Shown: positions 8,525 through 17,115, numbered from the stretch's first letter. The stretch is 64,000 nucleotides of DNA from Methylotuvimicrobium alcaliphilum 20Z (GCF_000968535.2 NC_016112.1:2170001-2234000); one strand, 5' to 3'. Notes: a model not told the origin generated them from the letters alone. Numbers and translations are program-made.

Positions 8525-8594
8525 CCGCTAACCGCTAACCGCTAACCGCTAACCGCTAACCGCTAACCGCTAACCGCTAACCGCTAACCGCTAA
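8525..8594 (+). repeat. Heptamer tandem array 2, ten units of CCGCTAA
   Basis: Ten perfect units of CCGCTAA fill 70 bp and stop 10 bp before the glycosyltransferase start codon at 8605. No Shine-Dalgarno sequence lies between the array and the ATG, so the array occupies the 5' leader. Slippage would change leader length by 7 bp per unit. Confidence 0.95.
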
Positions 8595-8604
8595 CCTTAA
8601 ACAT

Positions 8605-9747
8605 ATGCCCCTAAATCAAACGCCCCCCCTAATCGCCCACATCATTTACAGCCTCGGCGTCGGCGGATTGGAGAATGGTTTGGTTAATTTGATTAATCGC
8701 ATGCCGGCCGATCGCTACCGGCATGTGATCATTTGCCTGAAAAACAGCACTGATTTCAAAAATCGCTTGCAGCGTAAAGACGTCGAAATTTACGAATTGA
8801 ACAAACGGGAAGGGCAAGACTGGCAGTCATTCGTGAAAATGTATCGTTTGCTCAAACGAATCAAGCCGGCGATCGTACATACGCGCAATCTTGCCGCGAT
8901 CGAATATCAGGTTCCGGCGCTGCTGGCAGGCGTCAAGCATAGAGTGCATGGCGAGCACGGCTGGGATGTGTTCGACCCGGACGGCAGCAACAAAAAATAT
9001 CGATTATTGCGGCGCATGCTGGGGCTGATCATCGATCGCTTCATTCCGCTTTCCGGTCATCTCGACAATTATCTGCGCGCAAAGGTCGGCATTCCCGATT
9101 CGAAAATCCGGCGCATCTGTAACGGCGTCGATACCGAGCGATTTCAGCCCGCGCGTCTAAAAGTCGTTGTCGGCGATTGTCCGTGGCCCGATGCCGAAAA
9201 AAGGTTGATCATCGGTACGGTCGGCCGAATGCACGGCGTCAAGGATCAGATGACGTTGGCGCAAGCATTTGTCGAATTGCTGAGGCGACATCCAGAATCT
9301 AAAAATGCGATCGGATTGATCATGATCGGCGACGGCCCGCTGCGTGAGCAAGTAAGGCAATTGCTGGACGAAAACGATTTGCTCGATCACGCCTGGCTGC
9401 CGGGCGAACGAAGCGACGTTGCCGAACTGATGCGCGGGTTTGATGTTTTCGTCTTGCCGTCCCAGGCCGAAGGCATTTCGAATACGATACTCGAAGCGAT
9501 GGCGAGCGGCTTGCCGGTGATCGCGACACGTGTCGGCGGCAATCCCGAACTGGTCGAACACGGCAAGACCGGATTTTTAGTTGAAAAACAAAATCCGTCC
9601 GAGTTAGCGGGTAGGCTAAGCGACTATATCGGCGATTCGAAGCTATGTATCGAGCACGGCAGCAAAGGTCGCGAACGGGCCTTGCAGGCTTTTTCTATCG
9701 ATGCGATGGTTAAAAATTATCTGAGCGTGTACGATTCATTAAAGTGA
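8605..9747 (+). CDS. GT4-family glycosyltransferase, PEP-CTERM/EpsH-associated type
   Basis: The 380-residue protein is a GT-B fold glycosyltransferase. The N-terminal acceptor side opens with HIIYSLGVGGLENGLVNL. The C-terminal donor side has IGTVGRMHGVKDQ, a GDGPLR segment and SQAEGISNTILEAMASG, which contains the family EX7E motif. The N-terminal pattern matches the sugar transferases named for PEP-CTERM/EpsH exopolysaccharide loci. It probably adds a sugar to an undecaprenyl-linked polysaccharide intermediate at the inner membrane. The ATG is preceded by a heptamer array with no visible ribosome site, so expression may be weak or variable. The asparagine-synthase-like gene follows after a 255-bp repeat-rich gap. 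Confidence 0.87.
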   Translation: MPLNQTPPLIAHIIYSLGVGGLENGLVNLINRMPADRYRHVIICLKNSTDFKNRLQRKDVEIYELNKREGQDWQSFVKMYRLLKRIKPAIVHTRNLAAIEYQVPALLAGVKHRVHGEHGWDVFDPDGSNKKYRLLRRMLGLIIDRFIPLSGHLDNYLRAKVGIPDSKIRRICNGVDTERFQPARLKVVVGDCPWPDAEKRLIIGTVGRMHGVKDQMTLAQAFVELLRRHPESKNAIGLIMIGDGPLREQVRQLLDENDLLDHAWLPGERSDVAELMRGFDVFVLPSQAEGISNTILEAMASGLPVIATRVGGNPELVEHGKTGFLVEKQNPSELAGRLSDYIGDSKLCIEHGSKGRERALQAFSIDAMVKNYLSVYDSLK

Positions 9748-9966
9748 CATGCTAGGCTGTTAAAATTAAGCTAATAGTAGTTCTTAAAAATTACCCGAAT
9801 TCTGGTTTCTAGCTTTTTTGGAAATAACCCCACCCCAACCCTCCCCTTCTCAGGGGAGGGAGCAATCTCCTCCCCCTGTCAAGGGGGAGGTTGGGAGGGG
9901 GCTATCCAGAAAAACGGTGATTATCGATTGAACCCTAATGGCAATATTTCGACAGCCTAGTGACAC
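9744..9966. mobile_element. MITE-like element with palindromic interior
   Basis: GTGACATGCTAGGCTGT (9744-9760) and ACAGCCTAGTGACAC (9952-9966) are imperfect terminal inverted repeats about 220 bp apart. Inside, 9826-9901 contains stacked GC-rich palindromes (CTCCCC/GGGGAG, then CCTCCCCC/GGGGGAGG). There is no coding capacity. The left end overlaps the glycosyltransferase stop codon. Confidence 0.45.
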
Positions 9967-10002
9967 GCCCAATTCAAGAATTTTTATTTTCCAGGAAAAA
10001 CC

Positions 10003-11886
10003 ATGTGTGGAATCGTCGGTATATTTGATCTAAAGGAAAAACGCGAAATCGACCGCGAGTTACTCGGTCGCATGAACGAGGTGCAATTTCATCGGGGGCC
10101 TGATGAAGGCGGCTTGCATACCGAACCCGGCTTGGGATTCGGTCATCGGCGTTTGTCGATCATCGATCTTTCGAGCGGACAGCAACCGATGCACAGTCAA
10201 GACGGCAATGTCGTATTGACTTACAACGGCGAAGTCTATAATTTTCCCGAATTGCGTAAAGAACTCGAAGGACTGGGCTATACCTTCAAGACGCATTGCG
10301 ATACCGAAGTGATCCTGATCGGTTGGCAGGCATGGGGCGAGTCTTGCGTGGACCGTTTGCGCGGCATGTTCGCATTCGCGATTTGGGATAGGGCAAAAGA
10401 AACGTTGTTTCTAGCGCGCGACCGCTTGGGCATAAAACCTTTGTATTACGCCGAATTGCCGAACGGACAGTTTATATTCGGCTCGGAACTGAAAGCACTC
10501 AAAGCTCATCCGCAATTACCGAGAGAGCTCGATGCTACGGCGATCGAAGATTATTTCGGTTTCGGTTATATCCCCGATCCGAAAACGATCTACAAAAACG
10601 TTCACAAACTCGAACCTGGATTCAAGCTGACGATCCGTCGGGGTCAACAAGAATTTCACCCCGTGCAATATTGGAATGTCGAATTCGGCGTGAGGCAAGT
10701 CAAGAGCGAACAGGAAACCGCCGAAGAATTGATCGAACGTTTTCGCGAAGCAGTCGACATTAGAATGGTTGCCGATGTGCCGCTCGGCGCGTTTTTGTCG
10801 GGCGGCGTCGATTCGAGCGGCGTCGTCGCGATGATGGCCGGGCTTTCCGATCAGCCGGTCAATACTTGCTCGATCTCGTTCGGCGATCCGGCCTTTAACG
10901 AATCGAAATATGCGCAGTTGGTTGCCGAACGCTATCATACGGCGCACCGCGTCGAACAAGTCGATCCGGACGATTTTCATTTGATCGATCGTCTAGCCGG
11001 ACTTTACGACGAACCCTATGCCGACAGTTCCGCGCTACCGACCTATCGCGTTTGCGAATTGGCGAAAAAACAAGTGACCGTGGTGCTATCGGGCGACGGC
11101 GGCGACGAAAATCTGGCCGGATATCGGCGTTACCGCTGGCATTCTTACGAAGACCGCATGCGGCATATTCTGCCTGATGGATTGCGCAAGCCGCTGTTCG
11201 GCATATTGGGCAGGACTTATCCGAAGGCTGACTGGGCGCCGAAAATCTTCAGAGCCAAGTCGACGTTCGAATCGATCGCGCGCGATTCGCTCGAAGGTTA
11301 TTTTCACAGCGTTTCGGTCAATTCGAACGAAATTCGTAGCGCGTTGTTTAGCCAAAACTTAAAACAAGAATTGCAAGGCTATCAAGCTGTCGAGGTATTC
11401 AGGCGGCATGCCAAAAATGCCGCTAGCTATGACGCTCAGTCGCTAGTACAATATCTCGATATCAAAACCTACCTGCCGGGCGATATTCTGACCAAAGTCG
11501 ACCGCGCCAGCATGGCCCACGCGCTCGAAGTCCGCGTGCCGCTACTCGATCATAAGCTGGTCGAGTGGTTTGCCGGTCTTCAACCGGATTTGAAACTGAA
11601 AGGCCGCGAAGGCAAATATATTTTCAAAAAATCTTTAGAAAACTATTTGCCGGACGATATTTTGTATCGGTCGAAAATGGGTTTTGCGGTACCTTTGGCA
11701 AGTTGGTTTAGAGGGCCGCTAAAAGACCGCGTGCGAGAATCGTTATTGGGCGAGACGATGAGCCAAAGCGGCTATTTCGATCAAGCGTTTGTCAAAAAGA
11801 TGGTCGATCAGCATCAAAGCGGAATTAGGGATAATAGTACATCGATTTGGTCTTTATTAATGTTTGAGGCGTTTTTAAGGAATTGA
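10003..11886 (+). CDS. Asparagine-synthase-like amidotransferase, exosortase/PEP-CTERM type
   Basis: The 627-residue protein begins MCGIVGIF, giving Cys2 as the glutaminase nucleophile after removal of Met1. Its class II glutamine amidotransferase domain spans about residues 2-200, with FHRGPDEGG and GHRRLSIIDLS. The synthetase domain carries the ATP pyrophosphatase motif SGGVDSS at 266-272 and later LSGDGGDENLAGYRRY. Both half-reactions therefore look intact. This form is the one found in XrtA/PEP-CTERM exopolysaccharide loci, where it probably amidates a sugar carboxylate rather than making asparagine. The uronic acid genes at 5700-7982 would supply such a substrate. A homologous synthetase also closes the ring in lasso-peptide clusters; see the genes that follow. 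Confidence 0.9.
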   Translation: MCGIVGIFDLKEKREIDRELLGRMNEVQFHRGPDEGGLHTEPGLGFGHRRLSIIDLSSGQQPMHSQDGNVVLTYNGEVYNFPELRKELEGLGYTFKTHCDTEVILIGWQAWGESCVDRLRGMFAFAIWDRAKETLFLARDRLGIKPLYYAELPNGQFIFGSELKALKAHPQLPRELDATAIEDYFGFGYIPDPKTIYKNVHKLEPGFKLTIRRGQQEFHPVQYWNVEFGVRQVKSEQETAEELIERFREAVDIRMVADVPLGAFLSGGVDSSGVVAMMAGLSDQPVNTCSISFGDPAFNESKYAQLVAERYHTAHRVEQVDPDDFHLIDRLAGLYDEPYADSSALPTYRVCELAKKQVTVVLSGDGGDENLAGYRRYRWHSYEDRMRHILPDGLRKPLFGILGRTYPKADWAPKIFRAKSTFESIARDSLEGYFHSVSVNSNEIRSALFSQNLKQELQGYQAVEVFRRHAKNAASYDAQSLVQYLDIKTYLPGDILTKVDRASMAHALEVRVPLLDHKLVEWFAGLQPDLKLKGREGKYIFKKSLENYLPDDILYRSKMGFAVPLASWFRGPLKDRVRESLLGETMSQSGYFDQAFVKKMVDQHQSGIRDNSTSIWSLLMFEAFLRN

Positions 11887-11898
11887 AATCAATTGTAG

Positions 11899-11916
11899 AT
11901 TGTACAAGAGTACAAT
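11899..11916. promoter_or_regulatory. Inverted repeat before the Tat-signal protein gene
   Basis: ATTGTAC (11899-11905) and GTACAAT (11910-11916) are perfect arms around AAGA, in the 94-bp gap after the amidotransferase. With the T-rich sequence that follows it could be a weak terminator, or an operator for the gene at 11981. Confidence 0.4.
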
Positions 11917-11980
11917 TTATTATTTGATTAACTTTTGTTAGTGTTGATCATCTAATTTAGTCATTCAAGCGGGTGAAAAA

Positions 11981-12562
11981 ATGAGCGATATAAAACAACC
12001 AAACATCGCATACAGCGATCAAGACAAAATATCAGGAAAACGACGCACGCTTGTAAAAGGTGCTATAGGCGCAGCGCCAGCAATTCTCACATTAAGAAGC
12101 GGTGCCGCTTTTGCGCTGAATAGCGCACAAATGTGCGTGGCAAGAGCCAATGATTTAGCAGCGGACACTGAGCCCGCAATCTTATCTTCTACTACAGACG
12201 ATGTGTGGTTGAGAAAAGAGGTGTTTTGCAGAACATTAACAGAAGATGGTGGTTCCGGTAATAGCACATTTAAAGTTTACAATGAAAGCGATATCAACAC
12301 TGATTGGCGTCATGAAAACTATTCAGGGAGCAGTAGCGGCGAAATAGGTCTTTATGATGAATTTATTACCCAGGGCGGAGAGACGAAAATGAGTCTGAAA
12401 GGTCAATCCGGCGTCAGTCCGAGTTATACGTTTACCCCATCCGAACCGTGCTATGTATTATTTCAGGTCGACGCAGAGGGTAATGTGGTTGATTATGGGC
12501 AAGCGGTATCTGGAACTCCATATATCACCGAGTCTTGCTGGGCTTCGGCGATGGGCGCCTAG
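11981..12562 (+). CDS. Unknown Tat-signal secreted protein in PqqD/HprK-like cluster
   Basis: I do not recognise this 193-residue protein. Residues 20-26 (KRRTLVK, Arg21 and Arg22) form a twin-arginine-like motif, followed by a hydrophobic segment and a probable cleavage site at AAFA-LN near residue 45. It should therefore be exported folded. The mature part of about 148 residues is acidic and rich in Ser, Thr and Gly, with four cysteines and several aromatic residues. A GGGTGA ribosome site precedes the ATG. It sits between the amidotransferase and the PqqD-like gene, where a modified substrate or precursor would be expected. That role is only an inference from position. Confidence 0.7.
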   Translation: MSDIKQPNIAYSDQDKISGKRRTLVKGAIGAAPAILTLRSGAAFALNSAQMCVARANDLAADTEPAILSSTTDDVWLRKEVFCRTLTEDGGSGNSTFKVYNESDINTDWRHENYSGSSSGEIGLYDEFITQGGETKMSLKGQSGVSPSYTFTPSEPCYVLFQVDAEGNVVDYGQAVSGTPYITESCWASAMGA

Positions 12563-12608
12563 TTGTGTTGCTATTTCCCATCTTTGTTCTATATTTCAGT
12601 CATAAAAT

Positions 12609-12902
12609 ATGCCGGGTTTAGTGTGGAAGATTCCCGAATCCTTAATTTTGTGTATAGCGGAGTGGGACGATCAAGCCGTTGTTTATCATTCAATGTCCGG
12701 CGAAACGCATCATTTGAACGGTTTTGCCCTCGAAACTTTAAATCTCATACAAATCGGCCCTTTTACTCTTAACTCTCTGGTCGAAAGTGCTCTAAAAATT
12801 TTCGAAGTCGAAGACAAAACAGAGCTCGAACAGTATATCAAACAGATGATTTATCAATTCGAAAGTTTAGGTTTCATTGAGCTGATAAACCGTGAAAATT
12901 AG
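12609..12902 (+). CDS. PqqD-like protein of HPr-rel-A system
   Basis: This 97-residue protein resembles the PqqD-family members found beside HprK-related kinases. It has an early WKIPESLILCIAEWDDQAVVY strand pair, HHLNGFALETL at the place where PqqD proteins have their recognition helix, and a helical C-terminus. PqqD proteins bind the leader of a peptide substrate and present it to a modifying enzyme. The gene starts 46 bp after the Tat-signal protein gene and its last codons overlap the kinase gene by 11 bp, so the two are translationally coupled. The homology is weak by eye but the context supports it strongly. Confidence 0.75.
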   Translation: MPGLVWKIPESLILCIAEWDDQAVVYHSMSGETHHLNGFALETLNLIQIGPFTLNSLVESALKIFEVEDKTELEQYIKQMIYQFESLGFIELINREN

Positions 12903-13797
12903 CGATATATCGTTCGATAAACTTGCAAACATGGCAAGTAGTGATACGGGGTTATGTTTCGATATCGGCTCTTTCGTCGTCAGATTAAGAACGAATGAAA
13001 AGAGTTTTTTGAAAACTTTTTCCTTACTCTATCAGGATTTTAGACTCGCACCGGATGCCTTCATTGATTTCCATGTCGATATCGGCAAGCCTGCTGGTTT
13101 TCGCCGTTGGTTGAGACCTCAAGTCATTTTCAGTATTGATGGCCGAGTACTATTCGAACCCTTTCCTTTAAGTCACGCGATGCCGCTTTTTGAATGGGGA
13201 CTAAATTGGTGTGTGGCGCGCCGGGCTCATCAATTTTTAATGCTGCATTCGGCAGTCGTTGAAAAGCGAGGTAAAGCTATTATTTTTCCGGCTTTCCCCG
13301 GCTCAGGAAAAAGCACTTTGAGTGCTGCGATGGCTTTACGCGGTTGGCGACTCTTGTCCGATGAGTTTGGCTTGGTTAGTTCTCAAGACGGTTTGCTTCA
13401 GCCGATGCCTAGGCCCGTTCCGCTCAAAAACGAATCTATTGATGTGATCCGTAATTTTTCGGAAAATGCAGTGATCGGTCCTTTATTTCCAAAAACACGT
13501 AAAGGAACTGTGGCGCATTTGAGAGCGACAAATCAAAGCGTCGAGCAAATCAAACAATTGGCGAAACCGGCATTTGTTATTTTTCCCCGCTATAAATTGG
13601 CATCCGACATTACTGTTAAAGAACTCCCTAAGCATTATGCGTTTCTTAAACTAGCCACTCATGCCTTTAATTACGAAGTCATGGGGCAGACCGGATTTGA
13701 ATTGGTCAGAGATATTGTTAATTCATGCGACTGTTTCAATCTTACCTATAGTAATCTGGATGAAGTTATCAGTCGTCTGGATGAGCTAATAGTCTAG
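12892..13797 (+). CDS. HprK-related kinase A
   Basis: The 301-residue protein has a P-loop PGSGKST at residues 136-142, followed by LSDEFGL, the acidic metal-binding segment expected after it in HPr kinase/phosphorylase relatives. It lacks the N-terminal domain of true HprK, and no HPr gene is nearby. This fits the HprK-related kinase A group, which occurs with a PqqD-like protein and a nucleotidyltransferase. Similar kinases phosphorylate the C-terminus of some lasso peptides. The start overlaps the PqqD-like gene, and the next gene follows 4 bp later. The phosphate acceptor is unknown. Confidence 0.82.
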   Translation: MKISDISFDKLANMASSDTGLCFDIGSFVVRLRTNEKSFLKTFSLLYQDFRLAPDAFIDFHVDIGKPAGFRRWLRPQVIFSIDGRVLFEPFPLSHAMPLFEWGLNWCVARRAHQFLMLHSAVVEKRGKAIIFPAFPGSGKSTLSAAMALRGWRLLSDEFGLVSSQDGLLQPMPRPVPLKNESIDVIRNFSENAVIGPLFPKTRKGTVAHLRATNQSVEQIKQLAKPAFVIFPRYKLASDITVKELPKHYAFLKLATHAFNYEVMGQTGFELVRDIVNSCDCFNLTYSNLDEVISRLDELIV

Positions 13798-13801
13798 CCC
13801 T

Positions 13802-14932
13802 ATGTCCAGTATGCCGAATGCGAGGCATTTGTTGCTCCGCGCATTGACGAATCCGAGATCGCTCGAGCATTTAGAACTTAAGGAATGGGAGTTGTTGGTC
13901 CGGTTCGCGCGCGCATCGAAACTCTTGGCCGCTCTAGGATTTAAACTGGCAAAATCCTATCTTAATCCAATTATTCCACCGCAGGTCCAAGAACATTTTC
14001 TAGCTGCACAGAAACTGGTCGAGTATCGTCAGCGTTTGGTCATGTGGGAGTTGAATCGCATCAACAAAGTCGTTGCCAGTCTTGATGTCGACATTTTAGT
14101 TCTGAAAGGAGGCGCTTATATGATGCTCGATCTCGATATGGCGCACGGTAGGTCGGTGTCGGACATCGATATCTTGGTCTCTAAAAATGACATCGAACGC
14201 CTAGAAAATTGTTTGACCGATTACGGATGGCAAACCGCCAAAATCGATGCTTATGATCAGCATTACTATCGAACGTGGATGCATGAAATCCCACCGATGC
14301 GTCATCGCGATCGGTTTGTTGAAGTCGATATTCATCATACGATTTTGCCGCTTACCAGCCGATTGCATCCCGATCCTGATCGTTTGTTTAAAGATGCGGT
14401 TAAAGTTTCAGGGTACGATTTTAAAGTGCTTTCGCCTATCGATATGGTGCTGCATAGCGCTGCTCATTTATTTTATGATGCAGAATTAACCGACAGCGAT
14501 TTCAGGGATTTAGTGGATTTACATGAGCTTTTGACGCTTTTTTCGGAGGATAAACCCGAATTCTTGGAAATGCTCGAGAAAAGATCTTGCGAACTTCAAT
14601 TACAGCGACCTCTGTACTATACATTTTACTTTTCGAAAAACCTGCTTAATACTCAAATACCGAAAAAATTGATTACTGAACATAGCGGCCGACCTTCTGT
14701 ATTTGTCAGATGGGTCATGGAAAAGTTGGTGCCGGTTTCGTTGCTACCGGAACATCCTGACTATCCAAGAAAAAGGGTGGCTCTCGCTAGATGGTTACTT
14801 TATATGCGCTCGCATTATTTGCGTATGCCTTTGTATTTGTTATTGCCGCATTTAATGAAAAAAGCCAAGAAACGCTTGGAACGTAAAGATCTTGATGAAC
14901 TAAAGAGTCAACATCAAAATGATGACACTTGA
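13802..14932 (+). CDS. Nucleotidyltransferase family protein
   Basis: The 376-residue protein belongs to the polymerase-beta-like nucleotidyltransferase superfamily. LKGGAYMMLDL is the GG-containing helix and SVSDIDILV provides the catalytic aspartates Asp121 and Asp123. VDIHHTIL near residue 179 is the likely third acidic strand. The rest is helical. Such proteins accompany HprK-related kinases both in exopolysaccharide loci and in lasso-peptide clusters; the nucleotide and target are unknown. It is the last gene of the operon and is followed by a short hairpin and T-run. Confidence 0.82.
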   Translation: MSSMPNARHLLLRALTNPRSLEHLELKEWELLVRFARASKLLAALGFKLAKSYLNPIIPPQVQEHFLAAQKLVEYRQRLVMWELNRINKVVASLDVDILVLKGGAYMMLDLDMAHGRSVSDIDILVSKNDIERLENCLTDYGWQTAKIDAYDQHYYRTWMHEIPPMRHRDRFVEVDIHHTILPLTSRLHPDPDRLFKDAVKVSGYDFKVLSPIDMVLHSAAHLFYDAELTDSDFRDLVDLHELLTLFSEDKPEFLEMLEKRSCELQLQRPLYYTFYFSKNLLNTQIPKKLITEHSGRPSVFVRWVMEKLVPVSLLPEHPDYPRKRVALARWLLYMRSHYLRMPLYLLLPHLMKKAKKRLERKDLDELKSQHQNDDT

Positions 14933-14954
14933 ATGCTATTGCATTCGGTTTTTT
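14931..14954 (+). terminator. Probable weak terminator after the HPr-rel-A operon
   Basis: GAATGC and GCATTC form a 6-bp stem with a 4-nt loop, followed by GG and six T. It starts at the stop codon of the nucleotidyltransferase gene and precedes the oppositely oriented PilZ gene. Confidence 0.5.
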
Positions 14955-14994
14955 AACTAATTTGGTAAGATTTAAAAAACACTGATTATCGTTT

Positions 14995-15264
14995 TCACAT
15001 AAACTCAACCGCAAAACCCTTTTGAGGTATCACTCTTACGACTTTGACGTCTAAAACCGGAGCATCCTCGATTTCCAAAGTTTGAATCTGTATTTCGTCG
15101 CCGATTTGCGGCAATGTATCGTTCAGACAATTGATAAACACTCCCCCGGATGAAAAGTCCTGCATTTGTAATCGTTCGGTTTTGCCTGAATCGGGAATAA
15201 CGACCAGTACGGGGGCCCGATGGATTAATCGTGGATGAATTCTCTTATCGTTGGATGTAGACAA
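14995..15264 (-). CDS. Short PilZ-domain protein
   Basis: The 89-residue protein is a single PilZ domain. The N-terminal KRIHPRLIHRAPV carries the arginine-rich part (RxxxR) and MQDFSSGGVFIN the D/NxSxxG part of the cyclic-di-GMP-binding motif. With no partner domain it probably acts as a c-di-GMP-responsive adaptor. Two other c-di-GMP-related genes lie in the window: the GGDEF-EAL protein at 21006 and a second PilZ protein at 32767. It is encoded on the minus strand just downstream of the YihY gene. Confidence 0.88.
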   Translation of the reverse strand: MSTSNDKRIHPRLIHRAPVLVVIPDSGKTERLQMQDFSSGGVFINCLNDTLPQIGDEIQIQTLEIEDAPVLDVKVVRVIPQKGFAVEFM

Positions 15265-15349
15265 AGCTTTACTTCCTAGCAGAATATTGATGAGTTTTGG
15301 AAATCATAGTCAAAAGGTCGCAAGATTGCCAGGAAAAGGTATTTTCTAC

Positions 15350-16657
15350 TCAAATATCCTTGACTAATTTATTGATTTGACTGGATTCAAGTAACTTTTC
15401 GGATTCCTCGATCATCTTTAAGCCATCTTCGATACCTTGAATATCCGGCAGTTTATGCTGGCCATATTCCTCTAGCGTTTTGATGACCCTGGCTACATCG
15501 AGCTGGTGACTGTCGACCGCTGGGAGAAATACCGTTTCTTCGTCTTCCTCGCGGTTTAGCTCGATAATGATGCCGCCATTTTTCAACTTCTTTAAAACAG
15601 TTCTAACAACCGAAACCGGAAGCCTGAGCCGTTTACTGATTTCGCCTTCTGTCAAAGGCGGTGCTTCTTCGGTAAATGCATGAATCATCAATTGCATTAT
15701 TTTTAATGCTGAGGCTTTTTGTATGATTAGGCTCGGTTCGCTGTATTTTTTATCTTCCTTGAACTCGGTGAAATTTTGTAAATAAAAAGCGATTTCGCAA
15801 CCGAATAGTACAATCATCCAGCCGATCTGTAACGATAGGATAAATAGCGGCAAGGCCGCAAAACTGCCATATATCGCGTTATATTCCGAGACGCCGAATT
15901 GCAAGGTGAGATAGGCCCATTGAAAAGTCTGATAGGCAATAGCGGCCAAAATGCCTGCGATTAATCCGGGTTTTAATTTGACTTTATGATTCGGAATATA
16001 AATATATATGAACGATAATAACGCCGACATGATAACCAATGGAGACAGACCTAATAGCTGTAACACCAGATTGGCGCCGAAATCGGGTAAATGCATGACG
16101 CCCAGTAACCAAGCAAGATGGGTTTTCAAAAAAACCGTAATGCCACTGGAAATGATGAGTAAAATCGGAGCGAGAAACATCAAGGACAAATAATCGCTGA
16201 GTTTACGGTTCAGCGGACGACCGCTGTCGATTTTCCAGATTGCATTGAAGGATTCTTCAATGAAGACGATAACCTTGATCACCGTAAAAAACAAAAAAAT
16301 TACCCCAATCCCCGCTACGACGCCACCTTGGGCAGTTTCCAGCATATTTTCGGCAAAACCGATTATTTGCACGATCATCGTATCGTGTTCCGGGACTTGC
16401 TCCAGTAATTTTTCTTTTAGAATTCGTTCAAAACCAAAGCCCTTGGCGACGCCGAACAGCATTGCAAAAACAGGTACGATCGTTAATAGCGTATAAAGAG
16501 CCAAAGCCGAGGAACGGAGTATACAAAGGTCACGAATGAAGCCTTTTGAAGATAACAATATGATTTTCAAGGCATGCAATCCGTATGCTTCATAGCGATT
16601 CAATGACTGCTCTTGAATTCTCCAGACGTCTTCGTTAATAAATTTGATGATGTTCAA
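15350..16657 (-). CDS. YihY/BrkB family inner membrane protein
   Basis: The 435-residue protein has about six hydrophobic segments between residues 35 and 290. The family hallmark regions are the LRSSALALYTLLTIVPVFAML helix near the N-terminus and the YNAIYGSFAALPLFILSLQIGWMIVLFG region. A C-terminal cytoplasmic extension of about 130 residues (LTEGEISKRLRLPVSVVRTVLKKL) looks like a winged-helix domain, which longer members of this family carry. The family was once called ribonuclease BN in error; its function is uncertain. It ends 85 bp before the PilZ gene on the same strand. Confidence 0.9.
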   Translation of the reverse strand: MNIIKFINEDVWRIQEQSLNRYEAYGLHALKIILLSSKGFIRDLCILRSSALALYTLLTIVPVFAMLFGVAKGFGFERILKEKLLEQVPEHDTMIVQIIGFAENMLETAQGGVVAGIGVIFLFFTVIKVIVFIEESFNAIWKIDSGRPLNRKLSDYLSLMFLAPILLIISSGITVFLKTHLAWLLGVMHLPDFGANLVLQLLGLSPLVIMSALLSFIYIYIPNHKVKLKPGLIAGILAAIAYQTFQWAYLTLQFGVSEYNAIYGSFAALPLFILSLQIGWMIVLFGCEIAFYLQNFTEFKEDKKYSEPSLIIQKASALKIMQLMIHAFTEEAPPLTEGEISKRLRLPVSVVRTVLKKLKNGGIIIELNREEDEETVFLPAVDSHQLDVARVIKTLEEYGQHKLPDIQGIEDGLKMIEESEKLLESSQINKLVKDI

Positions 16658-16815
16658 TGGATTAGGGGGGTATTTATGATATGAGTTAAAATTAAAAGAG
16701 CAACGATATTCGTTAGACGAAATCCTTAATTGAATCCTTACATTAACGCTTACATTTTTCGCGGTCGAAGCTATAACTATCTAACCCTTTGTAATTATTC
16801 ATCTCCCCCTATTGT

Positions 16816-16986
16816 TTCCACGCAGAGCGTCATTGCCATTAAGTTAAGGATTTTTCCGTTCGCCCTGAGCCTGTCGAAGGGTGAATGGAAAAATCCTGGG
16901 TCGATAAGTTAAGCCGTCCATGGTTCGACAGGCTCACCACGAACGGCTTAACTTAATGGCAGTGACGCAGAGCGTGGGAACGATAA
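16816..16986. repeat. Family C composite hairpin, copy 2
   Basis: The inverted arms at 16827-16847 and 16948-16968 pair at 20 of 21 positions. They are flanked by CCACGCAGAGCGT on the left and GACGCAGAGCGTGGG on the right. The cargo holds two further palindromes, one built on TTCGCCCTGAGCC and one on TTCGACAGGCTCACC, that differ from the cargo of copy 1. The remainder of the 458-bp gap before the histidine kinase shows no gene. Confidence 0.75.
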
Positions 16987-17115
16987 TTGCCAGGGGAATG
17001 GATAGTTACAACGCTTTTTAGGTACCATATTACAAAAGACGCCGTGAATTGTTAGGCCCGAGTCGTAATACTTTTTTTAATTAAACACAAAAAAATCAAG
17101 TCCTGTAAACAAAAA

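Noticed and set aside
7981-8594. Possible CRISPR array
   Set aside because: The units are 7 bp in direct tandem with no spacers, and no cas gene is near.
12563-12772. 69-residue frame overlapping the PqqD-like gene
   Set aside because: It is out of frame with the PqqD-like gene, which has better family resemblance and is coupled to the kinase.
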